Positions 1 through 8,822 are shown, numbered from the stretch's first letter. The stretch: DNA of 64,000 nt from an uncultured Clostridium sp. (GCA_900552555.1 URZW01000007.1:1-64000); one strand, 5' to 3'. Notes: a model not told the origin generated them from the sequence alone. Numbers and translations: made by a program.

Positions 1-1032
1 AACAGCGTCAATAAAATAATGTTTAGGCTTTGTATTGAAAATATGTAATAGATAATATCTTTCATCTGAATCAGTAGTAATATGATGAATGGCTTGTTTA
101 AAGTGAAATTCACATAAATAAAATTTAACAGAATTATAAGTATCAAGTCTTAATTCAGGAATACCAGATTTAATCCAAGAACCACCATCAGCTAAAAGAC
201 AAATATTTTTTATTTTAGAAAAATCATATTTCATAGCAATAAAATCCATAAACTTAGGCCAAGCTTTAGAAGAGTAACAAGAAAACACAGAGCGATTCAC
301 TAATTGACGTCTATTTTTACAAATATCTTTTATATCTTCAAAAGTAACGAAACATTTAACCATAATATCTTTATTAATATTTTGTGCACCAATATATTTC
401 TCATCAGCCATAACGTAAAGAGTTTCAGGAGTATCTACAGATTTTGGAATAATATTAGGAACATGCCAGTTTTTAATCCAATTATAAACAGATTGGCGTG
501 GAATATCTTTTATTATAGAATTAGTTTCAAAATAAGAAATATCATTAATAAAAGCAGAAGTATCACGAACAGATTGGGCTTGAGAAGTAGAAACAGCTTT
601 AGATATAGAGATAGCCTTAACAATAGGGTCATAATGATCACTTTTTGGCAAATTAAATGTTTCATCTATATAAAAGAACTTCTTATTAGAATTTTTAGAA
701 ATATAATAAGTTCTATAAAAAGTTATTTCTCCAACAATAGTAATAAGAGTTCTAGGAACATTAGATTTATTAATGTAGTAGCGAGACTTTCTATAAGCAG
801 ATTCTTTAAATTCATTATCAAGTTCTTCAAAAGTAGATATAATAATTGATTTTACAATATCTCTGGCAGTTTGTTGTGCTTTATAAATAAGGTCAAAATA
901 TTTATTAGGGGCATCATTGCATAGAAGATTATTTAGTAAAAATTCAATATTATTAAATAAATTTGAAGAAATTACTTTAAATATTTTATTTTTTAAGACA
1001 TTTATTAATTTTTGTGATATAATAGGTTTCAT
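1..1032 (-). CDS. ISLre2/UPF0236-family transposase, cut by window edge
   Basis: An open frame of about 344 codons begins at the ATG whose complement is at 1030-1032 and runs off the left edge with no stop. Recognisable features are an N-terminal helical part (starts MKPIISQKLINVL), a helix-turn-helix-like stretch (PRQSVYNWIKNW), MADEKYIGAQ and ADGGSWIKSG. The last two are acidic motifs typical of the UPF0236/ISLre2 transposases, which are usually about 450-480 residues, so roughly a quarter is missing. Family: DDE-type transposase of stand-alone insertion sequences common in Clostridia (established knowledge). The AT-rich intergenic DNA beyond 1100 should hold the element's end. No disruption is seen in the visible part. 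Confidence 0.82.
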   Translation of the reverse strand, partial: MKPIISQKLINVLKNKIFKVISSNLFNNIEFLLNNLLCNDAPNKYFDLIYKAQQTARDIVKSIIISTFEELDNEFKESAYRKSRYYINKSNVPRTLITIVGEITFYRTYYISKNSNKKFFYIDETFNLPKSDHYDPIVKAISISKAVSTSQAQSVRDTSAFINDISYFETNSIIKDIPRQSVYNWIKNWHVPNIIPKSVDTPETLYVMADEKYIGAQNINKDIMVKCFVTFEDIKDICKNRRQLVNRSVFSCYSSKAWPKFMDFIAMKYDFSKIKNICLLADGGSWIKSGIPELRLDTYNSVKFYLCEFHFKQAIHHITTDSDERYYLLHIFNTKPKHYFIDAV

Positions 1033-1092
1033 AAGAAAGTCCTTTCTTTGATATTTGTTTTGGTTTTAATTATTATATCAAAGGACTTTCTT
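1033..1092. repeat. Inverted repeat just outside the transposase start
   Basis: The arm AAGAAAGTCC...TTTGATAT at 1033-1054 is mirrored by ATATCAAAGGACTTTCTT at 1075-1092, with a 4-nt insertion in the left arm and a loop of about 20 nt. It lies at the 5' end of the transposase frame, so it may be the subterminal structure of the insertion sequence or a hairpin that limits read-through into the transposase. No target-site duplication can be assigned because the other end is outside the window. Confidence 0.5.
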
Positions 1093-1138
1093 TTTGTATA
1101 TTCCGAAACCATTTTACACTATTAGTAATTTACATAAT

Positions 1139-1167
1139 TTGACTTTCTGCCAGAAATTTGCTACAAT
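1139..1167 (+). promoter_or_regulatory. Sigma-A-type promoter for the 110-aa gene
   Basis: TTGACT (1139-1144) and TACAAT (1162-1167) are separated by 17 bp. They lie about 30 nt before the AAAGGAG ribosome binding site of the gene at 1201. Confidence 0.7.
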
Positions 1168-1200
1168 ATAGATTATACAAATGCAGAAAGGAGTGTTTTT

Positions 1201-1533
1201 ATGAAGTACTTAGATCTTGGATGTAACATAAAATGTTGGAAATGCTCACAGGAGTGCAGTATAAAAGATGTGATGCAGTGTTCCATATGGCTTTTGGATG
1301 TTCCAGAGTATGAGTTAGGATTTGAATTTCAAAAAAATGAGTTTTGGTTAAACTCTGAAAATGTCGAGAAGTTTTTTTATTATTTTATAATGGAAATTTT
1401 AAAGCCAATGGCTGGAATGGTTATTGGCAGAGGAATTAATCCTAGCATAATACAAGAAGAATTGAAAGAAACAGCAGTTGCTTTTTATGTTGCGCGCCTA
1501 AGGATGATAGAAACACAAGAAAACGAAGAATAA
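1201..1533 (+). CDS. Small Cys-rich hypothetical protein
   Basis: A 110-residue protein with a strong ribosome binding site (GAAAGGAG, 8 nt before ATG), its own promoter and its own terminator, so it is very likely expressed. Six cysteines cluster in the first 27 residues (CNIKCWKC, SQEC, MQC), which suggests metal binding or a zinc-ribbon-like fold. The rest is predicted helical with an aromatic stretch (EKFFYYFIMEILKP). There is no signal peptide or clear membrane span. I do not recognise the family. It stands alone between the IS and tmRNA. Confidence 0.7.
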   Translation: MKYLDLGCNIKCWKCSQECSIKDVMQCSIWLLDVPEYELGFEFQKNEFWLNSENVEKFFYYFIMEILKPMAGMVIGRGINPSIIQEELKETAVAFYVARLRMIETQENEE

Positions 1534-1559
1534 GATGCCAAATGGCATCTTATTTTTTT
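1532..1559 (+). terminator. Rho-independent terminator
   Basis: The 8-bp stem AAGATGCC / GGCATCTT with loop AAAT is followed by a run of seven T. It begins at the stop codon of the 110-aa gene and abuts the 3' CCA end of the convergent tmRNA gene. Confidence 0.85.
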
Positions 1560-1915
1560 GGTGGAGATGAGGAGAGTCGAACTCCTGTCCATAATACTTT
1601 CCAAATAGACCTCTACAAGTTTATTTTATCATTTAAATTCATTTTTTATTCGAGGATAAACACCCTAATTAAAAATATAGTTTTATAAAATACCCACCAT
1701 TCCTAAAACAAAAATGGCTTTGTTTCCTACTTTGTTATAACACCCTTACCAAATCAGTAGGCTATTTGGTTCGGATGACGCCGCAAACTAGGCAGCGTAA
1801 GCTAATTCTTCATTGTTAGCGTTTATTTTTAGTTTCTCGTTTATTTAAGTGGCCAACGAGAATCCACTACTTGCTATCTATTTTTCTGGTAATATGTCGA
1901 AACCTTTACATCCCC
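1559..1915 (-). ncRNA. ssrA: tmRNA (transfer-messenger RNA)
   Basis: On the minus strand the RNA begins GGGGATGTAAAGG, continuing into the TTTCGAC motif, and ends in the tRNA-like T-arm and acceptor (GAGTTCGACTCTCCTC, then CTCCACCA). The CCA is encoded. The internal reading frame near 1782-1814 reads GCT AAC AAT GAA GAA TTA GCT TAC GCT GCC TAG, giving the proteolysis tag ANNEELAYAA. The length of about 357 nt is usual. The RNA rescues ribosomes stalled on broken mRNAs and tags their products; its partner SmpB is not in this window. Ends are set by the acceptor-stem pairing and are good to 1-2 nt. Confidence 0.97.
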
Positions 1916-1928
1916 ATATTACTTAATT

Positions 1929-1957
1929 ATTATACTATATTTAAACTTGTTTATCAA
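1929..1957 (-). promoter_or_regulatory. tmRNA promoter
   Basis: Read on the minus strand: TTGATA (complement of 1952-1957), a 17-bp spacer, then TATAAT (complement of 1929-1934). It ends about 14 nt before the mature 5' end of tmRNA, which fits a sigma-A promoter. Confidence 0.75.
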
Positions 1958-2060
1958 TATTTATTTTGAGAAAATTAAAAAATAAATAAATCTTTGTTAC
2001 AATTCACTTCTTATAAATTTCAAATATATATTTTATTATACTGTGAATTGAAAAAATATA

Positions 2061-2089
2061 TTGAAAAACTATGTAAAACATGATAAGAT
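2061..2089 (+). promoter_or_regulatory. Candidate promoter of the LRV-repeat gene
   Basis: TTGAAA (2061-2066) and TAAGAT (2084-2089) are spaced 17 bp apart, about 85 nt before the start at 2175. Just upstream, CAATTCAC (near 2000) and GTGAATTG (near 2042) form an 8-bp inverted repeat that could be an operator. The rest of 1958-2174 shows nothing else. Confidence 0.45.
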
Positions 2090-2174
2090 TGTTGAGTAAC
2101 TAAAATATCTTGCTAATAAGCAAGCTTTATATGTAACAACTTTTAACAATGAATATTGTGAAGGAGGAAAAAAT

Positions 2175-2753
2175 ATGGAAATTGATTTAACCAAACTGGA
2201 AACAGAGGTAAAAATTGTGATGGCGGGTTCTGCTATGATACCAATTGAGGCTCTTGACTTTTTTTCTAGAGATAAAAGTCAAGAGGTTCGGGCAAGTGCA
2301 TTTGCTAATTTGATTGCAACTGAAGAAATTTTAGATAGGGGGTTGAAAGACGAAGTGACAGCTGTTAAGATTGCAGCACTTCGAAATCCAAACGTTTCAG
2401 GTGAACAAATAGATAGGACAGTAAGAGAGAATGAGGATAATGATGATGTAAAGTTTTATGCTGCAAAGAGCCCCAATGCATTGGAGAAAACATTAGATTA
2501 TCTGGCACATGACAAACATCCTGTAATTAGAAGATGTGTTGCTTGGAATCCCATTACACCATCAGGTATTTTAAGATGGTTGGGAAATAATAAAGACAGC
2601 GGATTTTCTGTTCGGTTACAGGTTGAAGATAATGAAAATACCCCTAAAGATGTAAGAAATAGATTAAAAAAAGAACTTCCAAGTGGACGGATAGCTCTCG
2701 AACCATCCATAGAGCTTCTCCATAATTGGGGTGAGCCGGAGGACGATGATTAA
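2175..2753 (+). CDS. HEAT/leucine-rich-repeat-variant protein
   Basis: A 192-residue cytoplasmic protein built of short tandem helical repeats, for example DKSQEVRASAFAN, DEVTAVKIAALRN, DDVKFYAAKSPN, KHPVIRRCVAWNP and FSVRLQVEDNENT. The recurring V-R-x-x-x-A-x-N pattern is that of the leucine-rich repeat variant (LRV)/HEAT-like families, which usually serve as protein-binding scaffolds. The N-terminal Cys cluster seen in some LRV Fe-S proteins is absent. The ribosome binding site AAGGAGG lies 7 nt before ATG. It is flanked by its own promoter and terminator. The partner is unknown. Confidence 0.75.
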   Translation: MEIDLTKLETEVKIVMAGSAMIPIEALDFFSRDKSQEVRASAFANLIATEEILDRGLKDEVTAVKIAALRNPNVSGEQIDRTVRENEDNDDVKFYAAKSPNALEKTLDYLAHDKHPVIRRCVAWNPITPSGILRWLGNNKDSGFSVRLQVEDNENTPKDVRNRLKKELPSGRIALEPSIELLHNWGEPEDDD

Positions 2754-2762
2754 ATTAATTAA

Positions 2763-2802
2763 TAGAAATAGCCTACTTTTTTGTAGGCTATTTCTATTTT
2801 TC
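2763..2802 (+). terminator. Rho-independent terminator
   Basis: The perfect 12-bp stem GAAATAGCCTAC / GTAGGCTATTTC with a six-T loop is followed by TATTTTT, 12 nt after the stop codon of the LRV gene. Confidence 0.9.
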
Positions 2803-2838
2803 TCCAATCAAACAAATATAATATCATATAATGTTTTC

Positions 2839-3034
2839 CTTATGGTAGTTTGCAGTATAATGGTATTTTTAATTGCCTTCGGTTCAATACACAATATAAT
2901 AATTTCTAAAATCTTTTTTGGACTCCCTTCCACTAAAGTGAACTCTTGTCCAAAAAAGATTTAATAAATTTTAATATTGTTTCAATCACATTCAGACAAT
3001 TTAAAAATTCCATTATACCGCAAACTACCATAAG
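2839..3034. mobile_element. MITE-like hairpin element, family 1, copy 1
   Basis: This 196-bp element starts CTTATGGTAGTTTGC and ends with its complement. The inner arms also pair (AATTGCC near 2870; AAATCTTTTTTGGAC against GTCCAAAAAAGATTT near 2910-2962), so the whole element folds into one long hairpin. A copy nearly identical over its whole length lies at 23695-23888. It has no credible coding capacity; the short open frames here are by-products. The pairing extends a few bases outside the core (ATAATGTTTT on both sides). It fills the gap between the LRV terminator and the femX-like gene. Confidence 0.8.
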
Positions 3035-3149
3035 AAAAACATTATATAGTAACACAGACTGTAAATTTTCTGTAAAATCTCTTGTAAAATTCCATAACTT
3101 GGTGTAAAATACGAATAATTGCAAATAATAATAGGAGGAAAAAATAAAA

Positions 3150-4211
3150 ATGAGATTTGTAGAAGATGAAGACTCGAAACAACAATACAAAAAATTTTTA
3201 GAAGGACACGAAAGATGTAACTTTCAACAATCATTAGAATGGGCAGAAATAAAGAAACCAAACTGGAAACCAGAAGTAATATTAGCAGAAGACGAAGACA
3301 AAAACATAATAGGATCACTATGTGTATGGATAAGAAAAATGCCAATATTTGGTAACATTATGTATGCATCAAGAGGACCAGTATGTGACATACATGACAT
3401 ATCAGTAATGAAACAATTAACAGATGGAGCAAAAGAACTAGCAAAAAAATACAATGCAATAGGACTAAGAATAGAACCAGATATAGAAAAAGACGATAAA
3501 GCATTTAGAGATATAGTAACAAATTTAGGATACAAAATAAAAGATGATGCAAAAGACTTTAAAGACGAAATTCAACCAAGATTTGTATTCAGATTAGATA
3601 TAAAAGATAAAACAGAAGAAGAAATAATGGCAGGATTTCATCAAAAATGGAGATATAATATTCGTCTAGCAGGAAGAAAAGGAGTAACAGTAAAAGAAGG
3701 AACAAGAGAAGACTTAAAAGACTTCCACAAAATCATGATAGAAACAGGAAACAGAGATGGATTTATAACAAGACCATTATCATATTTTGAAAAAATGTAT
3801 GATAACATGGTACCAGATGGACATATGAAATTATTAATGGCTTATTATGATGGAAAGCCAATATCAGGTGTAATACCAATATTTTATGGAAATAAAACAT
3901 GGTATTTATATGGAGCAAGTAGTAATCAACACAGAAATTTAATGCCAAACTATTTATTACAATGGGAAATGATAAAAATGGCAATAGCAAGACATGATGA
4001 TATATATGACTTTAGAGGTGTATCTGGAGTAGTTGACGAAAACCATCCACAATATGGATTATATAGATTTAAAAAAGGGTTCGGAGCAAAATTTACAGAG
4101 TTTATAGGTGAGATATACATACCATTTAAACCAGTTAAATATAGATTATACAAATTCTCAGAAAAAGCATTTAGAACATTAAGACAAATGAAGAGAAAAA
4201 TGTCCTTTTAG
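3150..4211 (+). CDS. FemAB-family peptidoglycan bridge aminoacyltransferase
   Basis: A 353-residue protein of the FemX/FemAB family, which uses aminoacyl-tRNA to add amino acids to the lipid II stem peptide at the membrane surface. It shows the typical start (FQQSLEWAEIKK), the substrate loop YASRGPVCD, a first GNAT-like half, then HQKWRYNIRLAGRKGV and the second half with WYLYGASSNQHRNLMPNYLLQW and YDFRGVSG. The length matches single FemX-like enzymes without the coiled-coil arm. The ribosome binding site AGGAGG precedes ATG. The last two codons and the TAG stop (M-S-F-stop) lie inside repeat A at 4201-4231, so the native C-terminus may have been altered. Alanine racemase follows, fitting a wall-precursor role. 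Confidence 0.88.
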   Translation: MRFVEDEDSKQQYKKFLEGHERCNFQQSLEWAEIKKPNWKPEVILAEDEDKNIIGSLCVWIRKMPIFGNIMYASRGPVCDIHDISVMKQLTDGAKELAKKYNAIGLRIEPDIEKDDKAFRDIVTNLGYKIKDDAKDFKDEIQPRFVFRLDIKDKTEEEIMAGFHQKWRYNIRLAGRKGVTVKEGTREDLKDFHKIMIETGNRDGFITRPLSYFEKMYDNMVPDGHMKLLMAYYDGKPISGVIPIFYGNKTWYLYGASSNQHRNLMPNYLLQWEMIKMAIARHDDIYDFRGVSGVVDENHPQYGLYRFKKGFGAKFTEFIGEIYIPFKPVKYRLYKFSEKAFRTLRQMKRKMSF

Positions 4212-4231
4212 GGACGGTTCTTTTTGGGACA
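4201..4231 (+). repeat. REP-like palindrome, family A, copy 1
   Basis: A 31-bp unit starting TGTCCTTTTAGGGACGG and ending TTTTTGGGACA. It supplies the stop codon of the femX-like gene. An inverted copy lies 74 bp downstream, and the same paired arrangement recurs at 21691-21825. Confidence 0.85.
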
Positions 4232-4305
4232 TCATGTAAAAAAATTACAGTTTTTAATATACTATATATATCAATATTTAGAGGTAATTACAAATTTTGG
4301 AAAAA

Positions 4306-4337
4306 TGTCCTTTTGAGAACCGTCCCCCAAAAGGACA
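4306..4337 (-). repeat. REP-like palindrome, family A, copy 2 (inverted)
   Basis: An inverted partner of the copy at 4201: TGTCCTTTTGAGAACCG followed by TCCCCCAAAAGGACA. It contains a TTG at 4313 that would extend the alanine racemase frame falsely by ten codons. Confidence 0.85.
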
Positions 4338-4342
4338 AAAAA

Positions 4343-5482
4343 ATGGAGGAAAATGTGAAAGCAGTAGTAATAAATAAAGAAGATTTAAGATACAACATTG
4401 AAAAAATCAAAGAATATGCAGAAAAAAACTTGCCAGATGATAATGGAAAAAAAACAAAAATAATAGCTGTTGTTAAGGCGAATGGATATGGATTAGGAAT
4501 TGAAAAATATTCAAGATTTTTAGTGGATAATGGAATTGATTTTCTTGCAGTTGCAACAATTGAAGAGGCATTAAAAATAAGACAATCAGGTATCACAGAA
4601 AAAGATGCAAAAATTTTAATGTTATCTTCAACAGCTATAAAAGAAGACATAAAAACACTAATAGGAAATGATATAATATTAACAATTGGTTCAAAAGAGG
4701 CAGCAGAAGCGATTGATAAAATTGGACAAGACATGAATAAAAAAATAAAAGTTCATTTAAAAATTGATACAGGTTTTGGAAGATATGGTTTTATTTATAG
4801 TGATAGAGAAGAAATAATAAAAATAATTAAACCATTAAAAAACATAAAAATAGAAGGAACATTTACACATTTTTCAAATTCATATTATGATGATAAATAT
4901 ACAAAAATACAGTTTGATAGATTTATAGATTGTATAGAAACATTAAAAATGAATGAAATAGAAACAGGAATGTTACATGTATGTAATACATCCGCATTTA
5001 TAAAATTTCCACAAATGCATCTAAATGCAGTAAGAATTGGTTCAGCTTTTACAGGTAGAATATCTTTTAAAAACTCAATGGGATTAAGAAAAATAGGATA
5101 TTTAAAAGCTAATGTGGCAGAAATAAAAGAGTTACCAAAAGATTTTAATGTTGGATATTCTAATGCATTTAAAACCAAAAGCAAAACTAAAGTAGCAATA
5201 ATACCTTGTGGATATATGGATGGTGTAAATATTCAAACTGGTAGAGATATGTTTAGAACTGTTGATAAAATAAGATATATTGTAAGGGACATAAAAGATG
5301 CGTTTAAAAAGCAACAAATTTTTGTGACAATAAATGGTAAGAGGTGTCAAATTTTAGGAAGAGTAGGAACATATCATGTTACTGTTGATATATCAGGCAA
5401 TGATGTAAAAATTGGTGATGAAGTTATTTTTAATGCAAATATAAAACATATTGATAGTAGTATTAGAAGGGAGTGGAACTAA
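4343..5482 (+). CDS. alr: Alanine racemase
   Basis: A PLP enzyme interconverting L- and D-alanine for peptidoglycan. Fold-type III barrel motifs are clear: the Schiff-base lysine in AVVKANGYGLG (about residue 40), DTGFGRYGF, FTHFSNS, NAVRIGSAFTGR, the C-terminal catalytic tyrosine region VGYSNAF, and the phosphate-binding IIPCGYMDGV. The length of 379 residues is usual. The frame is open upstream into repeat A, but the start is ATG 4343, or possibly GTG 4355, which sits 5 nt after GGAGG and gives MKAVVINKEDLRYNI, closer to the family's usual N-terminus. It follows the femX-like gene and is one base from the next gene, so they are probably one operon. Confidence 0.93.
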   Translation: MEENVKAVVINKEDLRYNIEKIKEYAEKNLPDDNGKKTKIIAVVKANGYGLGIEKYSRFLVDNGIDFLAVATIEEALKIRQSGITEKDAKILMLSSTAIKEDIKTLIGNDIILTIGSKEAAEAIDKIGQDMNKKIKVHLKIDTGFGRYGFIYSDREEIIKIIKPLKNIKIEGTFTHFSNSYYDDKYTKIQFDRFIDCIETLKMNEIETGMLHVCNTSAFIKFPQMHLNAVRIGSAFTGRISFKNSMGLRKIGYLKANVAEIKELPKDFNVGYSNAFKTKSKTKVAIIPCGYMDGVNIQTGRDMFRTVDKIRYIVRDIKDAFKKQQIFVTINGKRCQILGRVGTYHVTVDISGNDVKIGDEVIFNANIKHIDSSIRREWN

Positions 5483-5483
5483 T

Positions 5484-6596
5484 ATGAAGAAAAAGATGGA
5501 TAGTGATAACAAAAATACAGAAAAAGAAAATAAAGCAGAAAAAGTAAAAAAAGTAGAAAAAGTTGATAATGAAACAAATGAATTGAAAAAGGGATTTTTC
5601 AAAAAAGTATGGTATTCGATTTATAAAATAGAAAAATATTCAGAATTATCAGCGGAAGGGTTTAAAATTGCAATAAAGTATTTTGCAATATTGATATTAA
5701 TAATAGCGGTTATGGCATCATTGGCATCAGTATATAAAACAACTTTAAAGGTAAATGATATTTCAAAATATATAAATGATAAAGCTCCAGAATTATCATA
5801 TAAAGATGGAACATTGTCAGTAGATTCTCAAGACGTAATAACAGATGAAGATAATGATTTTGGAAAAATTATAATAGATACAAATACAGATGATGAACAA
5901 CAAATAAATCAATACATAAATGATGTAAATGAAGATGAAAACTCAGTAATAATATTAAAAAATAAAATGATATTAAAAGAAACAGGATTAAGTTCATCAG
6001 TAAATTATGAATATAAAGATTTATTTGGAGAATTGGGAATTACAGAGTTTAATAAACAGGATTTAGTAAATTATTTAACAGGAAATAATATGATAAAAAT
6101 ATATACTAATTTATTTTTAACATTATTTGTATATGCATTTGCAATATATTTTATAAATACTTTATTTTATGTAATTATAATAGCAATAATAGGTTATTTA
6201 GCAACAATGATATTAAGATTAAAAATAAGATTTGTTGCAGTGCTTAATATTGGAATATATGCAATAACATTACCAACAATTTTAAATATGATTTATATAA
6301 TAATAAATACATTATTTAACTATCAAATTAATTATTTTGAAGTTATGTACATTTTGGTAGCATCAATTTATGTGATAGCTGCAATATTTATATTAAAAAT
6401 GGAATTTGATAAAAAACAAGGAGAAGTTCAAAAAATTGTTGAAGTTGAAAAGGAAGTAAAAGAGGAAGCAGAAAAGCAAGAAGAGAAAGAAGAAAATAAG
6501 GATACAGAAAAAAATAAAGATACAAGTAAAAACAAGAAAGAAGATAAAAAAGAAGAAACAGAAGATGGAGGAGAACCTGAAGGTTCAAATGCTTAA
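5484..6596 (+). CDS. DUF1189-like multi-span membrane protein
   Basis: About 370 residues. The start ATG 5484 has AGGGAG 9-10 nt upstream and lies directly behind alr. A charged, Lys/Glu-rich N-terminus is followed by KVWYSIYKIEKYSE, a membrane span (about residues 63-85), an external domain of about 130 residues, then a run of three or four spans (LFLTLFVYAFAIYF, IIIAIIGYLATMIL, FVAVLNIGIYAITL, VMYILVASIYVIAAIF) and a highly charged Lys/Glu tail of about 55 residues. This topology fits DUF1189. The role is unknown; the tail may bind nucleic acid or protein. Confidence 0.65.
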   Translation: MKKKMDSDNKNTEKENKAEKVKKVEKVDNETNELKKGFFKKVWYSIYKIEKYSELSAEGFKIAIKYFAILILIIAVMASLASVYKTTLKVNDISKYINDKAPELSYKDGTLSVDSQDVITDEDNDFGKIIIDTNTDDEQQINQYINDVNEDENSVIILKNKMILKETGLSSSVNYEYKDLFGELGITEFNKQDLVNYLTGNNMIKIYTNLFLTLFVYAFAIYFINTLFYVIIIAIIGYLATMILRLKIRFVAVLNIGIYAITLPTILNMIYIIINTLFNYQINYFEVMYILVASIYVIAAIFILKMEFDKKQGEVQKIVEVEKEVKEEAEKQEEKEENKDTEKNKDTSKNKKEDKKEETEDGGEPEGSNA

Positions 6597-6676
6597 TATC
6601 ATTTGATATTAGATTATAATGGTTTATAGGTGTATCCTCATACAAAAACCTAAATATATTATAAGGAACAATATAA

Positions 6677-8467
6677 ATGGATAAAAAGAAAAATAGCAAA
6701 GATAACAAAAAAATATTGATATCATCAATTGCTTTGATTGCATTAGTTGTAATTTTGGCAGGAATAGCTATTTATTATATGAGCAAAAATCAAAGTAAAG
6801 ATGATAAAACATTAGCATATACAGATTTAATAAAAGAAATGTCATATGGAAATATAGAAAAAATTGAAATGACAGTAGGAAGTACATCTGTAAAAGTAAA
6901 AATGAAAAATGTAGATGAAGAAAAAAAATCAGTAGTTCCAAATACGGAAGCATTTATTGAATTAGTACAGCAAAAGGTAGCAGAAGGAAATGAAATAGAA
7001 TTAATACAAAAACCCAAAAGTGTTGTGACACAAATTTCATCAACATTATTTGCATTACTTCCAACAATAATAATGGTTGCATTATTTGTAATGATTTTTA
7101 AAATGCAAGGTTTGGGAGAAAAAGGTCAAGTATATGATGATACAGAAAGAAAAACAAAAATAAAATTTAAAGATGTTGCTGGATTAGATGAAGAAAAAGA
7201 GGAATTAATAGAAATAGTTGATTTCTTGAAGAAACCTGAAAAATTCAGTAGAATGGGTGCTAAGATTCCAAAAGGTGTTTTGTTATATGGAAAACCTGGA
7301 ACAGGTAAAACATTAATAGCAAAGGCAATTGCTGGTGAAGCAGATGTGCCATTCATATCAATGAGTGGTTCAGAATTTATTGAAATGTTTGCTGGACTTG
7401 GTGCTTCAAGAGTTAGAAAATTATTTGAAAAGGCAAGAAAATTATCACCTTGCATAGTATTTATAGATGAAATAGATGCAATAGGAGCTAGAAGAACGTC
7501 AAACAGTGGTGCAGAAACAGAAAATAACCAAACATTAAACCAATTATTAGTTGAGATGGACGGTTTTAGTTCAGAGGAAACGATAATAGTATTAGCTGCA
7601 ACAAATAGACCTGAAATGCTTGATAAAGCTTTATTGAGACCAGGAAGATTTGATAGACAAATAACAATTCCAGTTCCTGATTTAAAAGGAAGATTGGAAA
7701 TTTTAAAAATTCATGCTGAAGATAAAAAATTGGCTGAGGATGTTAACTTGGAAAGCATTGCAGAAGATACAGCAGGATTTACAGGTGCAGAACTTGCCAA
7801 TATTTTAAATGAAGCGGCAATTATAGCAACAATTAATAAACATGATGAAATAGAAAATTCTGATATAGAAGAAGCAGTTAAAAAGGTAACAGTAGGACTT
7901 GAAAAGAAAACAAGAGTATATTCAGAAAAAGATAAAAAATTAACAGCATACCATGAAGCGGGACATGCAGTTGTAAGTAGATATTTACCAACACAAACAG
8001 ATGTAAAAGAAGTATCTATTATACCAAGAGGTGTTGCTGGTGGATATACAATGTATAAATCTGACGAAGATAAATATTATATATCAAAAACAGAAATGAA
8101 AGAAAAATTGGTTGCATTACTTGGTGGTAGAGCTGCTGAAAAATTGGTTTTAGATGATATTTCAACAGGTGCTAGCAATGATATAGAGGTTGCAACAAAA
8201 ATAGCAAGAGAAATGGTTACAAAATATGGTATGAGTGACAACCTAGGACCAATTGATTTCCAAGGTAAAGAACAAAATGATATGTTTGTTTTTGGTGAAA
8301 ATATTGGTGATAAAATTGGGGCAGAGGTTAAGTCATTAATTGATGAGGCATATGTTAATGCTCAAAAATTGTTAATTGAACATAGAGATAAATTAGATGC
8401 TATTGCTCAAACATTACTTGTTCAAGAGAAGATAAATGAACAAGAATTTAATAAAATTTTTGAATAA
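6677..8467 (+). CDS. Divergent FtsH-type membrane AAA protease
   Basis: A 596-residue FtsH-like protein. It has one N-terminal membrane span (residues 13-34), a short external domain, a second span (about 122-140), Walker A GKPGTGKT (about 203-210), Walker B IVFIDEIDAIG, the arginine-finger/second region of homology LLRPGRFDRQ, and the zinc protease site HEAGH (about residue 425). The pore loop reads EMFAGLGASR rather than the usual [10 protein letters not shown], and the region between Walker B and the sensor is less conserved than in the second FtsH at 30995-32806. All catalytic residues are present. It is probably a specialised paralogue. Downstream of the DUF1189-like gene. Confidence 0.9.
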   Translation: MDKKKNSKDNKKILISSIALIALVVILAGIAIYYMSKNQSKDDKTLAYTDLIKEMSYGNIEKIEMTVGSTSVKVKMKNVDEEKKSVVPNTEAFIELVQQKVAEGNEIELIQKPKSVVTQISSTLFALLPTIIMVALFVMIFKMQGLGEKGQVYDDTERKTKIKFKDVAGLDEEKEELIEIVDFLKKPEKFSRMGAKIPKGVLLYGKPGTGKTLIAKAIAGEADVPFISMSGSEFIEMFAGLGASRVRKLFEKARKLSPCIVFIDEIDAIGARRTSNSGAETENNQTLNQLLVEMDGFSSEETIIVLAATNRPEMLDKALLRPGRFDRQITIPVPDLKGRLEILKIHAEDKKLAEDVNLESIAEDTAGFTGAELANILNEAAIIATINKHDEIENSDIEEAVKKVTVGLEKKTRVYSEKDKKLTAYHEAGHAVVSRYLPTQTDVKEVSIIPRGVAGGYTMYKSDEDKYYISKTEMKEKLVALLGGRAAEKLVLDDISTGASNDIEVATKIAREMVTKYGMSDNLGPIDFQGKEQNDMFVFGENIGDKIGAEVKSLIDEAYVNAQKLLIEHRDKLDAIAQTLLVQEKINEQEFNKIFE

Positions 8468-8468
8468 T

Positions 8469-8506
8469 AAAAAGCTGTCCAAAATAAATCTTTTGGATAG
8501 CTTTTT
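8469..8506 (+). terminator. Rho-independent terminator
   Basis: Stem AAAAAGCTGTCCAAAA / TTTTGGATAGCTTTTT (one wobble) with loop TAAATC, immediately after the ftsH paralogue. The A/T tails on both sides would let it also serve the convergent gene ending at 8510. Confidence 0.85.
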
Positions 8507-8509
8507 AAT

Positions 8510-8740
8510 TTACAGTACGGCGGAAATTGTTAAGTTTAACAATTTCTCGTATAATTTTTTTGACCCCTCAACCGAAGGGAGTATTGCAGTATTTGTGTCG
8601 TAACTAAGTTCTCCTTTCAACTCTGCAATATATTTGCAGATAAGTGACATGTTTGGAGAAAACACATCATAGCCACAACTTATAGTGGTTGCAATTGGTG
8701 TGTCTTTTACTTTAATCTTGAATTGATATGGTGTCTTCAT
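8510..8740 (-). CDS. Small hypothetical protein
   Basis: 76 residues, cytoplasmic, with no recognised motif (starts MKTPYQFKIKVKDTP). A purine-rich AAAGGCAGG site lies about 10 nt before ATG. Predicted mixed beta then helical, with a C-terminal helix containing EGSKKLYEKLL. It lies alone between the ftsH terminator and pepV. I do not recognise it, but frame, ribosome binding site and position support a real gene. Confidence 0.5.
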   Translation of the reverse strand: MKTPYQFKIKVKDTPIATTISCGYDVFSPNMSLICKYIAELKGELSYDTNTAILPSVEGSKKLYEKLLNLTISAVL

Positions 8741-8822
8741 ATAAAACTGCCTGCCTTTCTTTTTGGTGCATATGTTTTTAACAACAATAATATATTACCA
8801 AATTTTAGGCAAAAAGTCAAAT

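Noticed and set aside
304..849. Plus-strand open frame of 181 codons
   Set aside because: It is antisense to the ISLre2 transposase frame and has no ribosome binding site or sensible composition.
2731..3345. Several overlapping short open frames around the 2.8-3.3 kb gap
   Set aside because: They lie within the MITE-like hairpin or antisense to the femX-like gene; none has a ribosome binding site.
4313..4342. Upstream TTG start of alanine racemase
   Set aside because: Lies in repeat A; the ribosome binding site is further downstream.
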